Source: Chitinophagaceae bacterium (GTDB lineage Bacteria > Bacteroidota > Bacteroidia > Chitinophagales > Chitinophagaceae). From it: DNA of 7,839 bases. Below, piece by piece: positions 1 through 6,206 of the stretch. The position numbers and the translations under genes are program-made. The stretch's first letter is position 1; the number at the start of each line of letters is the position of its first letter. The stretch lies in contig PLXD01000176.1 of the NCBI GenBank assembly GCA_003151295.1, forward strand, positions 7,481 to 15,319, in the 5' to 3' direction. The notes beneath the pieces were generated by a model. It did not search any database. It saw only the letters and a list, made by a program, of their open reading frames with translations, and was not told where the DNA came from.

Positions 1-2
1 CC

Positions 3-113
3 GGCCTGGGCCTCTCGATCGTCAAGCGGATCGTGGAAGAGCTCAACGGTCAGATCACCTGCGAAAGCCAGCCGGGAAAGGGCAGCCTGTTCACGATCGT
101 TCTGAAGAAGTAA
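3..113 (+). CDS. Sensor histidine kinase, C-terminal fragment
   Basis: Only the last 36 codons are inside the window; the gene enters from the left edge and stops at TAA 111-113. The visible peptide starts [16 protein letters not shown] and ends in [20 protein letters not shown] is the G2 box of a HATPase_c (GHKL) ATP-binding domain. The Q-I-x-C-E-S-x-P-G-K-G-S-x-F-x-I-x-L ending is the closing strand pair of the same domain. Together these identify the C-terminus of a two-component sensor kinase, which autophosphorylates a histidine and passes the phosphate to a response regulator. The sensor part and the partner are outside the window, so the signal is unknown. The gene points the same way as the receptor unit that follows, but about 200 bases and a separate promoter lie between them, so a functional link is only possible. 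Confidence 0.88.
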   Translation, partial: GLGLSIVKRIVEELNGQITCESQPGKGSLFTIVLKK

Positions 114-182
114 GAAGAGGTCCCCATTCTTAACAACCGCTTATCATATAAAGGCCTTTTTGTTCCCCGATTGGCCGATAAA

Positions 183-216
183 TTTGTGCAAAATCGAAGC
201 AGCCGGTTTATATTTG
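183..216 (+). promoter_or_regulatory. Bacteroidota-type promoter for the small gene and receptor
   Basis: TATATTTG at 209-216 matches the Bacteroidota -7 consensus TAnnTTTG exactly. TTTG at 183-186, with 22 bases between, serves as the -33 element. Transcription would start near 220-225 and read into the small gene and then the receptor. A second TAnnTTTG match, TAAATTTG at 179-186, has TTG at 160-162 upstream with a tighter 16-base spacing, so two overlapping promoters are possible. If the downstream one is used, a start codon at 160 for the small gene is ruled out, because it would lie upstream of the transcript. Confidence 0.55.
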
Positions 217-327
217 CAACATTGTAACAAAGGAAATCCTGCGCACCAATGCTGCGGAGCGATTGGCCTTAAGCGATCTCATCAATACGGTACTGATTTG
301 TCGAAACAAAGGGTCATACGGAAAAGG

Positions 328-666
328 TTGTTCAAAGGAAAAGAGTGGCTGCGAAGTTTTTCGGCAGGGCTGCTGCTGCTGCTGTTCACCTTTAGCATTA
401 CCCCCCGCAAGGATTTGCACGATTTCCTGGCCAATCACCGGGACACCCCTGTCAAAGCAGGTTTTCCCGGCACCACGCGATTGAATGCGGCGGGGTTTCA
501 TTGTAATTGCGAGACCCTGGTCGTAGAATCCCCTTTTATTGACGAGATCCATTCCTATGAATTGCGCGGGCCTGGTTCCTGGTCTTGTTCGCCTGCTGTC
601 GCTATAAATAGTATGTATTCCACACCGGTGCTGTCGGCATGCTTACGCGGCCCACCTTTTGCATAA
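328..666 (+). CDS. Small secreted Cys/His protein ahead of a TonB receptor
   Basis: Not a named family that I can assign; function unknown. The open frame extends from TTG 160 to TAA 664-666 and has no ATG before its conserved part, so the start is inferred. TTG 328 gives 112 residues beginning MFKGKEWLRSF; TTG 298 is the alternative. Visible in order (numbered from 328): a positively charged N-terminus; a hydrophobic stretch at about 14-24 (AGLLLLLFTFS) that looks like a signal peptide or membrane anchor; a TPRKDLHDFLANHRDT segment; the motif GFHCNCETLVVESPF around 56-70; and the C-terminal motif LRGPP at 106-110. The four Cys (59, 61, 87, 105) and His residues 31, 37, 58 and 75 could bind a metal. 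From memory, Bacteroidota often place short secreted proteins with a conserved Cys/His centre and a terminal RGPP-like motif directly before TonB-dependent receptors; this fits. The stop is 60 bases before the receptor start, consistent with an operon. Product call inferred; a real gene is likely, the start is not settled. Confidence 0.62.
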   Translation: MFKGKEWLRSFSAGLLLLLFTFSITPRKDLHDFLANHRDTPVKAGFPGTTRLNAAGFHCNCETLVVESPFIDEIHSYELRGPGSWSCSPAVAINSMYSTPVLSACLRGPPFA

Positions 667-726
667 ACTTCCTGACCGTTTCCCGATTTCTCATCACCTG
701 TTTATCGTCATGAGCCTGTTTATACC

Positions 727-3279
727 ATGCACCAATCTTTAGTCATGCATCCATTTGTATCAAAGAATTATTTTGTGTTGGCATTTGTGTTTTTTTTCAT
801 GGTCTCCGTCCTCCCGGGTTTTTCCCAGAACGCTTATAAAGCCGCCTCTAAAATAACTTCCTTACCCGGTATCGGCTCTCTCTCGGGTAGGGTCACAGAC
901 AAGGCCAAGGGCAATGCCCTGGGCGGAGCGTCCGTCTTTATCTCTGACCTGAAGCTGGGGGTGGTAGCGGATTCATCGGGTAGCTACCGGTTCAATAATC
1001 TTCCTGCCGGGAAATACCTGGTGGAGGCGCAATATGTAGGCTATAAGGCCCAGACAAAAAATGTCGCCATCAGTGGCGTTACCATCCAGGATTTCGAACT
1101 GGCCGATGCATTCGTGGAAGAGAGCCCTGTCGTCATTACCGGCCTGTCCAAAGCCACCCAGATAAAGCGGAGCCCGGTGCCGATCGTCGCCGTCAACCAC
1201 GATTATATCGTGACCAACTTAAGCAACAATATTATCGATGCCATCGCTAAGGTGCCGGGTGTAAGCGCGCTCACCACCGGGCCCAATGTATCCAAACCTT
1301 TTATCCGCGGATTGGGATACAACCGGATCCTCACCCTCTATGACGGTATCCGCCAGGAAGGGCAGCAATGGGGAGACGAGCATGGGATCGAGGTGGACCA
1401 GTATGCCATCGACCGGGTCGAAGTGATCAAGGGGCCGGCCAGCCTCACCTATGGCTCGGATGCCCTGGCAGGCGTTGTGAACCTGATCCCCACCCCCTTC
1501 GCGTCGGAGGGGAAGATGATCGGGGATGTTGTGACGGAATACCATACCAATAACGGCCAGTTCGGTGGATCGGCCATGCTGGGCGCCTCGAGCAACGGGT
1601 TTGAATGGCTGGCGAGGGTCTCTAAAAAGCAAGCCACCAATTACCAGGACAAGATCGACGGGCGTGTCTATAATACCGCCTTCAACGAGACGGATGCGGG
1701 TCTTTCGTTGGGGCTGCACCGGGGATGGGGCTTTTCCCACCTGAGCTTCCAGTTGTTCGACGACCTGCAGGAGATACCCGATGGGAGCCGCAATTCGGCG
1801 GGGCAGTTCACCAAACAGATCACGGATGCCGACCTGTTCCGGCCTGTCGTATCGGCGTCGGAGTTGAAATCCTATGCGATGACCCCTCTTCACCAGCATG
1901 TACAGCACTACCGGGGTTACCTGAGCAATAGTTTTATCCTCGGCCGGAGCAGGCTTGCTGTCGACTTCGGATACCAGCATAGTGTTCGCCGTGAGTATAG
2001 CCATCCCGAAGAGCCGGATATCGCCGGTCTCGACCTCCAGCTGGACACGTATTCCTATGACCTGAAATATTATTTCCCCGAATGGAACGGATGGAACCTG
2101 ACCGCGGGATTGAACGGCATGTACCAGGATAATACCGTTACGCAGGGTACGGAATTTATCATTCCCTCGTATCACCAGTTCGATATAGGTCCTTTTGCCA
2201 TGATCCGAAAGAGCTTTACCAAACTGGATCTGTCAGGCGGCCTGCGCTTCGACAGCCGCTCTTTCAGCAACCAGCAGTTGTATACCAAACCGGGCATCAA
2301 CCCCGGCTTCGATATTCCCGTCTATGGACCGGATACGGCTGGGGCGAACCGGAATTTTGCTTCTTACAGTCATGTTTTCTCCGGCTTCTCCGGCAGCCTT
2401 GGCGCTACGTATAGCGTCAGCGAGAAATTATCGTTGAAGGTCAATATCGCCCGTGGTTTCCGCGCTCCCAATATTTCCGAGATCGCCGCTAATGGCGTGC
2501 ATCCGGGGACAGGGATCTACCAGATCGGTAGCGGGGATTTTAAACCCGAATTCAACCTGCAGGAGGATATCGGGGCGGAATGGGCGACCAAATATGTCGT
2601 CGTGAATGCCGGTATCTTTAATAATACCCTTTCGAATTATATCTTCAACCAGAAACTTTCGGCCGTCGGCGGCGGAGATTCCCTCCTTCAGAATACCCCG
2701 GTCTATAAATTCCAGCAGGGCAAAGCGCAGTTGTATGGCGGGGAACTGAACATCGATATTCACCCGGTCAAGGCCCTTCATTTCGAGAACAGTATTTCCG
2801 CGGTCTATGCCCTGAATAAGAGCATCGATTCGAAAGACCGGACCGATAGTAACAAATATCTTCCCCTGATCCCACCCGTACACGGGCTTTCGGAATTGCG
2901 CTATGATATCGAGTCCCCGCGGAACCATCTCGTCAATGGTTTTTTCAAGGTACAGTTGGCCTGGTATGCACGGCAGGGCCGGGCCTACCTCGTCGACAAT
3001 ACAGAGACGCCGACTCCGGGATATACATTATTCAATGCGGGCCTCGGGACGGGCATCACCAATCACAAGGGCATGGTGATCGTAAATGTCTATGTGATGG
3101 GAAATTACCTGTTCGATGTCGCTTACTTCGATCATATGAGCCGGCTGAAATACTTCCTATATTCCCAGACCGATTCCGATCCCGCCCATGGGATCCATAA
3201 TATGGGGCGCAATATCAGTTTCAAGCTGGACTTTCCGCTGAATTTCGCGCTGAAACAGAAGAAGGAGGATGCGAATTAG
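727..3279 (+). CDS. TonB-dependent outer-membrane receptor (metal or metal-chelate type)
   Basis: This 850-residue protein imports a ligand across the outer membrane using energy from TonB-ExbBD. Residues 1-33 form a signal peptide ending in GFSQ, with cleavage probably just before Q34. Residues about 52-128 (GRVTDKAKGNALGGASVFI, then YRFNNLPAGKYLV) are the carboxypeptidase-D regulatory-like extension common in Bacteroidota receptors. EESPVVITG at 131-139 resembles a TonB box. The plug covers about 147-255, with PFIRGLGYNRILTLYDGIRQ, GDEHGIEVDQ and VEVIKGPASLTYGSDALAGVVN. The rest is a 22-strand-type barrel ending ISFKLDFPLNF, a usual terminal strand with an aromatic residue. No SusD-like gene follows, so this is not a glycan-type SusCD pair. 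A His-rich patch (LHQHVQHY, 388-395, plus H418 and H426) and the small Cys/His gene upstream suggest a metal ion, haem or metallophore; the substrate is not resolved by sequence. ATG 727 is used; M7 (745) is an alternative start. A 9-base direct repeat lies just upstream (697-705, 715-723). Confidence 0.93.
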   Translation: MHQSLVMHPFVSKNYFVLAFVFFFMVSVLPGFSQNAYKAASKITSLPGIGSLSGRVTDKAKGNALGGASVFISDLKLGVVADSSGSYRFNNLPAGKYLVEAQYVGYKAQTKNVAISGVTIQDFELADAFVEESPVVITGLSKATQIKRSPVPIVAVNHDYIVTNLSNNIIDAIAKVPGVSALTTGPNVSKPFIRGLGYNRILTLYDGIRQEGQQWGDEHGIEVDQYAIDRVEVIKGPASLTYGSDALAGVVNLIPTPFASEGKMIGDVVTEYHTNNGQFGGSAMLGASSNGFEWLARVSKKQATNYQDKIDGRVYNTAFNETDAGLSLGLHRGWGFSHLSFQLFDDLQEIPDGSRNSAGQFTKQITDADLFRPVVSASELKSYAMTPLHQHVQHYRGYLSNSFILGRSRLAVDFGYQHSVRREYSHPEEPDIAGLDLQLDTYSYDLKYYFPEWNGWNLTAGLNGMYQDNTVTQGTEFIIPSYHQFDIGPFAMIRKSFTKLDLSGGLRFDSRSFSNQQLYTKPGINPGFDIPVYGPDTAGANRNFASYSHVFSGFSGSLGATYSVSEKLSLKVNIARGFRAPNISEIAANGVHPGTGIYQIGSGDFKPEFNLQEDIGAEWATKYVVVNAGIFNNTLSNYIFNQKLSAVGGGDSLLQNTPVYKFQQGKAQLYGGELNIDIHPVKALHFENSISAVYALNKSIDSKDRTDSNKYLPLIPPVHGLSELRYDIESPRNHLVNGFFKVQLAWYARQGRAYLVDNTETPTPGYTLFNAGLGTGITNHKGMVIVNVYVMGNYLFDVAYFDHMSRLKYFLYSQTDSDPAHGIHNMGRNISFKLDFPLNFALKQKKEDAN

Positions 3280-3656
3280 AGAGGAAGATGCAGGTAGGCA
3301 AGATTGCGGGCTGCCTGTTTCTTTGCGAAGGGTCGCGGGTCGACGCACCTGTTAAGGCGTCTTTGACGACATAGTCCCGCACGGAAGGCCGTTGATGCAC
3401 GGCGCCTTAGCGACCGAACCCACTCATTGCTATAAAAAATAGCCCGGCCGGTGCAAGACACAATACCAAGCTGTACATTTTCGGGAGGTACAGCGCCGAT
3501 GCGACGCATCCACATACTAAGGGTTATTTTTTTTCGTTTACAATAGTACTAACTCAATTTCATAGTTTTTTAAAAGGCCGCCTCAAACCCATGAGGCGGC
3601 CTTTTTTGTCGGCGCAATTTTGTAAAAAGAAGAAATTATGCTGTAGAGGGAAGATG
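3280..3656. other. Non-coding convergent intergenic region with inverted repeats
   Basis: No supported gene lies between the receptor stop and the DUF983 stop. The stretch contains several inverted repeats. GGTCGC 3331-3336 can pair with GCGACC 3410-3415, and nested inside it TAAGGCG 3353-3359 can pair with CGCCTTA 3403-3409. GACGC 3342-3346 with GCGTC 3357-3361 is an alternative local hairpin. GCTGTAC 3470-3476 pairs with GTACAGC 3488-3494. GATGCG-A-CGCATC at 3498-3510 is an odd-centred palindrome. A run of eight T follows at 3527-3534. The strong terminator at 3572-3607 closes the region. Open frames across it have no start or sequence character that would support a protein. It could be a long 3' untranslated region, a small RNA or a dispersed repeat. 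Confidence 0.6.
3572..3607 (+). terminator. Rho-independent terminator, probably bidirectional
   Basis: AAAAGGCCGCCTC (3572-3584) and GAGGCGGCCTTTT (3593-3605) form a perfect 13-base-pair stem around the 8-base loop AAACCCAT. A run of six T (3602-3607) follows on the plus strand. Reading the minus strand, the same stem ends in TTTT followed by AAAAA, a weaker U-tract. It lies between the receptor (plus) and the DUF983 gene (minus), so it can end both converging transcripts, more efficiently the plus one. Confidence 0.9.
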
Positions 3657-4142
3657 TTATTCGAAAGTATGGACGGGTGTATTCTTATAATCCGGATTGT
3701 ATTTGACAAAAAAATACAGGTAGATGGCCCGGCTGACCCGCATGATCCAGGGCTGAAGGACGAGCAGCACCACCGAGTTGATAGCCATCCATACAAAGAA
3801 GCGATCATCGTGCGCGGAAAGGCCGATCAGCACCCACCAGGCGACCAGGCTGGCTATCGACATCGCTACGGTGAGCCCATAGCTGACATAGCCTGTACCA
3901 TACCAGAAGCCCACTTCCAGTTCGAAGTGCTGCGCACACTCCGCGCATTTTTCCGGCATCTTCAGGGTACGGCCCAGCTTCCAGGCATTTTTTTCGGAGA
4001 ACATGGATCCTCTCCTGCAGCGGGGACATTTCAGGGTGACCAGGCTCCAAAAATAATTCGGTTTGTTGCCTGTCGATCCTTCGTGCGTTGGCAGGTCTTC
4101 ATGTGAGTGCAGGCTTTGAGCCGATTTCTCCCCGTGTTCCAT
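3657..4142 (-). CDS. DUF983 family membrane protein with CxxC pairs
   Basis: The 161-residue protein matches the layout of DUF983, a family of unknown function widespread in Bacteroidota and Proteobacteria. CPRC at 39-42, followed by RRGSMF, and CAEC at 66-69 make a four-cysteine zinc-ribbon-like head. FELEVGFWYGTGYVSYGL (73-90) leads into a first membrane helix (about 88-108). A second helix covers about 115-137, and the basic C-terminus (RVSRAIYLYFFVKYN) is typical of the family. The frame stays open upstream to 4277, but that part overlaps the ABC gene and its composition is unconvincing. ATG 4142 is preferred because it gives a normal family length. The first 25 residues are rich in His and Glu (HGEK, HSHED, THEG) and precede the conserved core. 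The start lies 37 bases after the ABC exporter stop on the same strand, so the two may be co-transcribed. Metal binding is inferred from the cysteines only. Confidence 0.85.
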   Translation of the reverse strand: MEHGEKSAQSLHSHEDLPTHEGSTGNKPNYFWSLVTLKCPRCRRGSMFSEKNAWKLGRTLKMPEKCAECAQHFELEVGFWYGTGYVSYGLTVAMSIASLVAWWVLIGLSAHDDRFFVWMAINSVVLLVLQPWIMRVSRAIYLYFFVKYNPDYKNTPVHTFE

Positions 4143-4146
4143 CGCG

Positions 4147-4171
4147 CAAAGGTAATATAGATTGTTCACAA
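4147..4171 (-). promoter_or_regulatory. Candidate promoter immediately before the DUF983 gene
   Basis: On the minus strand TACCTTTG (4154-4147) matches TAnnTTTG exactly and ends only 4 bases before ATG 4142. TTG at 4171-4169 is the nearest possible -33 element, but the spacing of 14 is short. If active, it would give a leaderless or nearly leaderless mRNA for the DUF983 gene, independent of the ABC gene. Co-transcription with the ABC gene is the alternative. Confidence 0.3.
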
Positions 4172-4182
4172 TTGATTGTTCA
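4160..4182. repeat. 9-base direct repeat between the ABC and DUF983 genes
   Basis: GATTGTTCA occurs exactly at 4160-4168 and 4174-4182, separated by CAATT (period 14). On the minus strand it reads TGAACAATC, five bases, TGAACAATC, and lies 18-40 bases before the DUF983 start. The copy at 4174-4182 covers the ABC stop codon. It could be a paired regulator site; chance is also possible at this length. Confidence 0.5.
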
Positions 4183-6027
4183 GATGACCAGCTTTGTTGC
4201 CGCCGGTGTGGCTGCTGCGTCAGCTTTTGCCAAGGTAGATGTCTTCCTTTCGCCGATCTGTTGCCTCCACATCGCATAATATAGTCCCTTGGTCTCTAAA
4301 AGATCGGCATGCGTACCCGTTTCCTCCACTTCCCCCTTTTCCAGCACGTAGATCCGATCGGCGTGCATGATCGTAGATAAACGATGGGCTATCAGAATGG
4401 TTATCTGGTTCCCCTGGGAAGACACCTGTCGGATGGTTCGGGTGATGTCCTCCTCCGTCAGGGAATCCAGGGATGAAGTAGCCTCATCGAAGATCAACAG
4501 CCTGGGTCTCCTTAATAGAGCTCTGGCAATGGACAACCGTTGTTTCTCTCCTCCGGATAATTTTAATCCCCCTTCCCCGATCATGGTATCGATCCCTTTT
4601 TCGGCCCTCGATAATAAATTAAGGCAGGAAGCTTTTTCCAGGGCTTCCATCAGATCGGCCTCGCTGGCAGATGGATTGACAAATAAGAGATTTTCTTTAA
4701 TGGTCCCGGCAAACAACTGTGTATCCTGGGTGACAAAGCCAATCTGCTTACGCAGGTCATCAAAGTTAATGGAGGTCTCATCCAGCCCGTTATAAAGGAT
4801 ATTACCCCCTTGCGGACGGTAAAGCCCCACCAATAACTTCATCAGGGTAGTCTTGCCGCTTCCCGATGGCCCTACAAAGGCGATCGTCTCCCCGGTTCTT
4901 ACTCCGAAACTAATATGGTCGATCGCATAATGCTGGGCCGTCTGATGCTGGAAAACCACGTCCCGGAAAGTCAGTTCCCGTACCGGTCCCAGGGATTTAG
5001 GATTAAGAGGTGGCTGCTCGGGCGCTTTCTTCATCAGGTTGTCGAAATTTGTTAAAGAAGCTTCAGCCTCCCGGTAGGAAAGAATGATATTGCCCAGCTC
5101 TTGCAGGGGACCGAAAATAAAGAAGGAATAGAAGACCATCGTCAATACCTCTCCCGGCGTCAATCTTCCTTTAAATACCAGCCAGAACAAAACGAACATG
5201 ATACACTGCCGGAGGAAATTAACAAAAGTGCCCTGGACAAAACTCAGCGAACGGATGCTTTTTACCTTTCTCAGCTCCAACTCCAGGATCTTGAACGTAT
5301 TCTTGTTCAGGCGGTTCACTTCCTGTTCCGTTAATCCCAGGCTCTTCACCAACTCAATATTCCGCAAGGATTCGGTGGTGCTGCCCGCCAGGGCATTCGT
5401 GTCCGCGACGATGGTTTTCTGGATCCGCTTGATCTTCTTACTCAGCAGGCTCGTCAGCACGGACAACAGGATCATCCCCACTACATAAATGGGCATGATC
5501 GACCAATGCAGCCAGAAAGAATATACAGATACAAAGACAACACCCACGAGGATGCCGAATAATACATTGATAAAAGAAAGGATGAATTTTTCCGTATCCG
5601 TTCGCACCTTGGTGAGGATGGAGAGGGTCTCGCCGCTGCGCTGGTCCTCGAATTCACTGAAAGGCAGGGCCATGGAATGCTTCAGTCCGATGGTGAAAAT
5701 AGTGGCCCCGAATTTTTGGACGATGACATTGCCGCAATAATCCTGGAAAGCCTTGGCGATGCGCGATACCATTGCCACGCCGACCAGAATGCCCAGGTAT
5801 TTCATGATCCCCCAGATGAAATCGGACTGACTTCTGGGTCCATCGCTGATGAAGACCTTATTGGGCCCATAATGCCCTACCTGATGGGGATGTACGGCAA
5901 ATTTATCCAGTATTTTGCCGAAAAAATAAGGGTCGAGCATGGAAAAGGATTGGTTGATGGCCGCTAGCAGCAGGGCCATTGCGATGATCCCTTTATAGGG
6001 TTTTAAATAGTGAAGCAGTATTTTCAT
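4180..6027 (-). CDS. ABC exporter, fused permease-ATPase (MsbA-like)
   Basis: A 615-residue half-transporter that should work as a homodimer, using ATP to export a lipid, glycolipid, peptide or drug across the inner membrane. Residues about 10-325 are the type-1 exporter membrane domain with six helices (starts near 13, 72, 150, 174, 268 and 294). The first periplasmic loop, about 43-70, is fairly long and contains HPHQVGHYGPNK. The ATPase domain (about 350-585) is complete: Walker A GPSGSGKT 386-393, Q-loop Q434, signature LSGGE 490-494, Walker B LLIFDE 510-515, D-loop SSLD 518-521 and H-loop H548. No catalytic residue is missing, so it should be active. The C-terminus has an Ala/Thr-rich tail after 595. 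ATG 6027 is preceded by an A/T-rich leader without a Shine-Dalgarno sequence. The MsbA-like label rests on architecture; neighbouring methyltransferase and O-antigen-ligase-like genes make an envelope lipid or glycan cargo plausible, but the cargo is unproven. Confidence 0.93.
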   Translation of the reverse strand: MKILLHYLKPYKGIIAMALLLAAINQSFSMLDPYFFGKILDKFAVHPHQVGHYGPNKVFISDGPRSQSDFIWGIMKYLGILVGVAMVSRIAKAFQDYCGNVIVQKFGATIFTIGLKHSMALPFSEFEDQRSGETLSILTKVRTDTEKFILSFINVLFGILVGVVFVSVYSFWLHWSIMPIYVVGMILLSVLTSLLSKKIKRIQKTIVADTNALAGSTTESLRNIELVKSLGLTEQEVNRLNKNTFKILELELRKVKSIRSLSFVQGTFVNFLRQCIMFVLFWLVFKGRLTPGEVLTMVFYSFFIFGPLQELGNIILSYREAEASLTNFDNLMKKAPEQPPLNPKSLGPVRELTFRDVVFQHQTAQHYAIDHISFGVRTGETIAFVGPSGSGKTTLMKLLVGLYRPQGGNILYNGLDETSINFDDLRKQIGFVTQDTQLFAGTIKENLLFVNPSASEADLMEALEKASCLNLLSRAEKGIDTMIGEGGLKLSGGEKQRLSIARALLRRPRLLIFDEATSSLDSLTEEDITRTIRQVSSQGNQITILIAHRLSTIMHADRIYVLEKGEVEETGTHADLLETKGLYYAMWRQQIGERKTSTLAKADAAATPAATKLVI

Positions 6028-6068
6028 TGATTAATTAACGATCAAAATCCGTACAAGTTCGGGACTGA

Positions 6069-6115
6069 CCCGGGAAAAATGCCAAAATAGCAGTGCTTTG
6101 CCGCTTTTTTCCGGG
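6069..6115. repeat. Long imperfect inverted repeat in the divergent intergenic region
   Basis: CCCGGGAAAAA (6069-6079) can pair with TTTTTTCCGGG (6105-6115) over 11 positions, one being a G-T pair. Inside, CAAA 6083-6086 can pair with TTTG 6097-6100. No T-run follows on the plus strand, so it does not look like a terminator. It sits between the divergent ABC exporter and methyltransferase genes, where an operator or structured leader is possible. Confidence 0.55.
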
Positions 6116-6132
6116 ATTACGGAATATTCTGT

Positions 6133-6139
6133 TATTTTG
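6133..6139 (+). promoter_or_regulatory. Weak candidate -7 element for the methyltransferase
   Basis: TATTTTG resembles the Bacteroidota -7 box TAnnTTTG but is one base short. No well-placed TTG -33 element is visible upstream. If used, transcription would start near 6145 and the tandem repeat at 6155-6186 would fall in the 5' untranslated region. Confidence 0.22.
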
Positions 6140-6154
6140 CTCGCTGAATATTAT

Positions 6155-6186
6155 TAAACCCTGTCGATCAATAAACCCTGTTGATC
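6155..6186 (+). repeat. Tandem 15-base repeat upstream of the methyltransferase
   Basis: TAAACCCTGTCGATC (6155-6169) is followed by TAAACCCTGTTGATC (6172-6186): 14 of 15 bases are identical with a 17-base period. The second copy ends 20 bases before ATG 6207. Such a close pair can be a binding site for a regulator or a local duplication. Confidence 0.75.
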
Positions 6187-6206
6187 CCTTACATTACCTC
6201 GTTACC

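Noticed and set aside
150..162. AAAGGCCTTT palindrome followed by T as a terminator for the histidine kinase
   Set aside because: The palindrome has no loop, so the usable stem is only about three base pairs and the T-run is short. It is not convincing as an intrinsic terminator.
369..384. CTG repeat as a phase-variable microsatellite
   Set aside because: Only about five trinucleotide units. A change in number would add or remove Leu without shifting the frame, and it is explained by the poly-Leu helix.
208..552. Minus-strand open frame of 114 codons opposite the small Cys/His gene
   Set aside because: Its Gln run only reflects the CTG repeat that encodes the leucines of the signal-like helix on the plus strand. 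The plus frame has a far better protein pattern.
1219..2175. Long minus-strand open frame (318 codons) inside the receptor gene
   Set aside because: It lies fully antisense to a clear receptor reading frame with recognisable plug and barrel motifs. The translated sequence shows no domain, and GC-rich coding DNA often leaves such open antisense frames.
3276..3515. Minus-strand open frame of 79 codons after the receptor
   Set aside because: Arg/Ala-rich, without domain or good start, and it runs across the inverted repeats of the intergenic region, so it is more likely non-coding.
3591..4106. Plus-strand open frame of 171 codons opposite the DUF983 gene
   Set aside because: It is antisense to a convincing family member, shows no membrane or domain pattern of its own, and starts inside the terminator hairpin.
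4143..4277. N-terminal extension of the DUF983 frame to 4277
   Set aside because: It overlaps the 3' end of the ABC gene by about 98 bases and has a composition typical of out-of-frame reading. ATG 4142 gives the normal family size.
6093..6206. Upstream GTG start (6093) for the methyltransferase
   Set aside because: The extra 38 residues are not family-like, and the stretch contains the 3' arm of the inverted repeat, the tandem repeat and the likely transcript start. ATG 6207 fits better.
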